Source of the DNA: Xiphophorus maculatus
Lineage: Eukaryota > Chordata > Actinopteri > Cyprinodontiformes > Poeciliidae
Assembly: GCF_002775205.1 (NCBI RefSeq)
Contig: NC_036458.1
Span: 24,268,368-24,332,367, forward strand
Direction of reading: 5' to 3'
DNA length: 64,000 bases
Numbering within the stretch: the stretch's first letter is position 1; the number at the start of each line of letters is the position of its first letter. A model generated the notes under the pieces. That model saw only the letters and a program-made list of their open reading frames with translations, searched no databases and was not told where the DNA came from. This document shows positions 59,640 through 64,000 of the stretch, piece by piece. The position numbers and the translations under genes were made by a program.

Positions 59640-62600
59640 TTTAAATTTTGTGATCAGAATGATAAGGTTTACCTAGTTTACCCAAGCGAGATTCCAAGCT
59701 CTATAGCAGTCTGAAATCATGATGGTCTAAGCAAGACATTCACTAACATCCTCCTAAATCAATTTCATATTCATATTTGATCAATGACATGCAGAAAACT
59801 CCCCTCTATTCTGGTGCATACTGAAAACTTTTACAACATTTTGTAAGAAAAAGAACATTAATGCAACAGAGATTTTATAAACACCAGTTTAAGAATTTAT
59901 TCAAATGCTTTTCAGTCGACTTCATGCTACACCACATGTCATAAATGTCATACATGTCACAGTCATGAAATTACAAAATTATTTGTTCTGAGCAACAGAT
60001 TCCCTTGAAAATCACCAAAAATAAAGAAAAGCAACAGCAGGACAGATTCATCAGTTCAAATAGGTTCTGATGTTTAGAGTTAGGGGCTGATGATCTTTAT
60101 TTCATGTGGAAATGATGGAGGAGAGCAAGGCGGCAGTCTTTGGCACAGCGCCTCCCAAACCTGTCCAGCGTCAATAAAATCAAGGCACTGGTACAAGGAT
60201 TGGGAGTGACCAGACCAAGAATGAGGAACATTGACCAAAACAAAAAACAGAAAAAAAGAAGAAAAAAAAACTCACAAATGCCAGTAGAGTAGATGATGAA
60301 ATGTTTATCAGGTTGGGGAAAAGTTCTGTTGATGCTGAGCTCTGAGTCCTAGTCAAAGTCTTGTACTGCATACCCTCCCTTCTCTGCAGCACACTCCTGT
60401 GCTGATCTGCTTGCAAATAAAGAGTGCTAGAGTTGAAAAATAGACCATTTCAGTTGAATTGTTGAAATACATCAGACCTTAACCCTAACACAAGTAGAAC
60501 AAAGTGAGAAAACTTGTAACAAAACTCTAAATATATTAGGAAAATCTAAAATATATTTTTTAAAAACATCTCGTTCTGTTTTCTAAGGTAAATACTGAGC
60601 TCAGTTCTTCGTGAAGCTGTTTTGTGCATGCTTACCTTCTGCAACACAAAGCCATTTCCTGCCTGCCTGAAACTTGTTGCCTCCCTCCAGCTCTAAGTCA
60701 TCTCCAGCTGAACCATCCTGTGCATCGATCCGTCCTCTGCCACATCTCACCCTCTTGTCCCCAGATCCTGACTCCGGTCCCTCTATCTATCTGCTCCCCT
60801 GCAAAAAAAATAAAAAAATCACAGTCCCTCAGAGGTGTGGCCAATAAGGAACCAGGCAGCAGGGTGAGGCGCTTCCTCTGTGACAGGAAACTAACAACAA
60901 ACACCCAGAGACCACAAGAGCAGGAGAAGGGGGAGGGGAATGAGATGAAGAGATGCTGAAGTTTGATGACTCTGAGTACAGTTAGAGTTCACAGATGGGT
61001 CAGGGTCAAAAAAAATACCACTCTAGTTGATGTTTGAATTCAAATTAATCTTAAAGGACAATTGGAGTTGATATAGTGAAGTCTGACTGTGAGCTGAAGA
61101 TTACTACCACCTGATAGTTCCCTCTTTTTCTCACCAGAGGTCTCTTCCAGAAATCCCACAAGTCAGCTTGTTTAGAGCTGATGCAGAATTTGATAGAGCA
61201 TCACGGGTGTCTCCAATGACCAGGACCTTATCTTTGGAGATGTAAAGGTCTCATTCAATGTTAATGAACACAAACTGCTCCTATAAATAAATAAATAAAT
61301 TCCATCATGAACATGTATATTATTATTGACAGTGCATTCCAGTTTCAGTGTCAGATGAGTAAGTGCGGTGATTTTTTTCCATGCTATATTCCATAATAAT
61401 AACTATAGATTAACTCGTTCATTGTTACAAGTCCTCTTCATAATCCTCTGCAAGTATTACAAAGATGATCTAGTGAACAAGATCCTTCAAGTAATTTCCC
61501 TTAGAAGAATAAACTTCAACACCAGTCAGTGGGAAAGTAAAGCTGGAACATTGACAACTGAAAGCAGTGATCGGTTATTCATTTTACCATGCATCAATGT
61601 TTAAATGTTAGTCAATGGGTCAATGATGTCCTCATGACAGTTAAGGTGTTGAAAAGACCCATCCTTAAAGGTATGTTTGTTGATTTAACAGAATCTTACT
61701 TCAAACATCTTAAATGTTTGTTAAGAAACAAACATTTCTAATTGATGTGATACCATGTAAGAAAAAAAACTGATGCATGAACCCATTTTCAAGTCTGTGT
61801 CTTGAAAGAAAATCTTCAACCATTTTAGATACAGAAGTTCTTGAATTCACCTTATTTGTTATGGTTGAAATGTTAAAGTAAGGCAGGAAAACATGTTCTT
61901 TAACATCTAGCTGCCAACGTTTTTAAATGGGATAGAAGTCCCTTCACCATTTTTGTAATTTTGTATTTTTTGTCATTTCCTCCCCAGGAGAGCTATCTGC
62001 TGATCAAAGTTTCATACCCACCAGGTGACCCTTGCTACCAGCAGAGAGATCAATGGCAAATCACAAACATTTGTGGTGATCCAGGCAGATTACAGCTTTT
62101 GCTCATTTATGAGTGGTAAAGTTTCACAAAAATCAAAAGATGCAGAACTTCAAACAGGATTAAACACGGATTCATTCTTGTCACTGTTGGCTTCTGCTTC
62201 TACATGCACACCACGATCCATCAACCCCTTCAACCTATCTCTACCTTGAACCATTCAAAATCTGTGAAAACTGTCAAAAATTGCCTATATGCCAAAAATA
62301 TTTATTAATCTCCTCTGATCATCTGGATTCTTGCTCCTCTCATGTTGTGATTGGCCCAAACAAACACAATTCAAACCTACCAGTCGTTTTTCTCTGCGCA
62401 CATTTTGAAGGTCTTGCATTTAATAAAATGTTGCGATGGAAACCTATGTTTCATTACCCATTTGTGTTTTACAGTCAGTATACACTTGTATGATGTTTTT
62501 AGGACTTTTTTGAGTTTTCATTATGTAAAACACTTTGAACTGCCTGGTTGTTGAAATACTAATAAACCTGATTGATTGGTTAGTGAAAGACATACATCAT

Positions 62601-63920
62601 TGGATAGCAATAAAGATGCACCTATTTGAAACATGCAACTGGAGTTAGTTTATGGTTTTTAACATGGGGTGGAAAAAAAACAACCATAAGACGTTATCGT
62701 CACGAGGCGCAAAATAACTTTGTTTACTTCATATTAATCAAAGTCTTATTTTAACATGTCGATACAGTTAATTAGAACTCGGTTCTAAGATAGTGTACAG
62801 TGAAACCAATGGAGTTGGGTTATTTCTGATCAAACTGTCATGCCATGTGTGGTTAATCAAAAGTCTGTCACAAATCAGATCAACACATTTAAAGGAATAC
62901 AAACCTTAGAAAGATCAGATGAATTGTAGAAATGTGTCTTTTACTGGTATATCTCAGTTAATCATATTTGTGCTACGCACCAAGAAGATGTCTTGTACAT
63001 GCAGTGATAAAGTCCTCAAGTTCAAAGCGTGCAGATAAAGAGAAGTGGTCTTGAGTTAACTGCTGGGTGGGGCATCCACGGGGGATAGCTGTTTATGTAA
63101 GAAGTCTGATTCAACTTATTATCTTGTTTAGCATCAGCTTTGCCATTCTTACCAGCTCATTAACTCCAAACTGCATTTCCAAAGCAGTGAAACAGTCTTA
63201 GAATGTCAGACCTTATATGGTCCAGTCTGGACCTGGTGCAACGGTGGCCGCAGGGCAACAAGGGAGTTTATCTGTGTGAGGAGATGAGACTCTTCCTGGG
63301 TTTAGTTTGTTATGATCCATCAGTCCTGCTTGACTGCGTTATTGTTGTTCTCTACATATTCTTGTCTTTTTGACTGTTCTCAACATAGATTCCCTTAATA
63401 TAGCAGAAAAAAGGCAACAAATCACTTTTTCTTTCCTACTTGCTTGATTTTTTTATTTCCTTTCTTTCCTCTTTCTTTCTGTCTGTCTTTCTACTCTTTT
63501 TATCTCTTTCTTTCAGAGCAGGTTGTTCTGCAGAAAGAGTTGCCCTTGCTTTCCTGTTTTTGGCATGTAGGCTCTGTCAGGTTTTTAGCCATCCGACTGA
63601 GTGAATGCGGTGGCTTTGAAACGATTGTATGGATCTGCAAACAGGAAGCTCAGTCAGACAGACAGGAAATGCTGCTGAATAAAACAAGACTTATAAGGGA
63701 AAGTCAGGCACTGCGACCATCACAGCCGCTTCAGCACAATACCGGTTTTCTCACCACCAACCTGTGACTCACATTTTCTTGATTTCCAGCAGGTGTTCGT
63801 TATGTAGTGATGGAGCAGCATCTCCTTTGCCCAGCTAGTCAGTTCAATCACAGCAGTGGCATCTTTAAGTCCCTCTCAACACATGCAGCAGGTTGGAAGA
63901 TGTTCTTAAATGACATTATG
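59640..63920. other. Gene-free right flank
   Basis: No exon can be supported. Open frames at 60624-60959, 62025-62249 and 63444-63767 have no family resemblance, and splice context is lacking or weak. A CT-rich tract at 63430-63515 ends in an acceptor-like tttctttcag, followed by an open frame of about 84 codons to 63767. A 10-bp-arm hairpin (aaatgtttgt/acaaacattt) is at 61712-61737. Confidence 0.4.
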
Positions 63921-63924
63921 TTAT

Positions 63925-64000
63925 CGGTGCCTTTTCAAAGTATTCATACCTGCTGCACTTTTTTACATTCAAACTACAAACGTTTATGTATTTTAGTTGA
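63925..64000. mobile_element. Left end of a Tc1-like transposon, cut by the window edge
   Basis: 'cggtgccttttcaaagtatt' with 'catacc' and the following text is the diverged terminus of the same type of Tc1-like element as at 35479. The rest lies outside the window. Confidence 0.6.

Overview
The window looks like teleost fish nuclear DNA. Genes are sparse and split into short exons by large introns with clear GT...AG junctions. The intergenic space is AT-rich and full of CA/GT, GGAA and ATA microsatellites, tRNA-derived SINEs, LINE 3' ends, Tc1-like and hAT-like remnants and foldback elements of types common in percomorph fish. The precise group (perhaps a cyprinodontiform or relative) is only a guess. 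No bacterial, CRISPR or organelle features are present.

Four protein genes can be assembled exon by exon with every splice phase consistent. (1) A peptide YY gene (pyya) on the minus strand: a non-coding first exon near 9.1-9.2 kb behind a TATA box, three coding exons at 7.2, 4.5 and 4.3 kb, and a poly(A) signal near 3.98 kb. (2) A two-exon small heat-shock protein gene of the HSP30/HSPB9 type on the minus strand at 28.15-29.12 kb, with its own TATA box and a long GGAA microsatellite about 0.6 kb upstream. (3) A seven-coding-exon tetraspanin (TSPAN4/9-like) on the plus strand at 39.7-45.4 kb. (4) bcl2l12 on the minus strand, seven coding exons from 56.0 to 51.07 kb, with a non-coding first exon near 57.7-57.8 kb. 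A fifth, unrecognised coding-looking exon lies on the minus strand at 49.08-49.35 kb.

Layout: 0-3 kb holds a SINE remnant, a CpG-rich probable promoter (1.7-2.15 kb) and a LINE 3' end; 4-9.3 kb is pyya; 9.3-28 kb is a gene-poor stretch with a perfect RFX X-box at 11.03 kb, two SINEs with intact target-site duplications and several hairpins; 28-29.3 kb is the sHSP; 29.7-39 kb is repeats (GGAA array, truncated LINE, Tc1-like remnant, an 11-bp minisatellite with 66-bp higher-order structure, a 1.26-kb TIR element); 39.7-45.4 kb is the tetraspanin with hAT-like elements in its introns; 46.8-51 kb holds a deleted Tc1 copy, the orphan exon and a large foldback element; 51-57.8 kb is bcl2l12; 57.8-64 kb is repeat-rich with no gene recognised.

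The four genes act in unrelated processes (gut/brain peptide signalling, protein folding, membrane microdomains, apoptosis/p53-related regulation) and show no operon-like relationship. The most unusual material is non-coding: a four-copy interspersed family recognisable by internal comparison, a set of perfect short inverted repeats with tiny loops, a 60-bp perfect inverted duplication beside microsatellites, a large foldback element, and the orphan exon.
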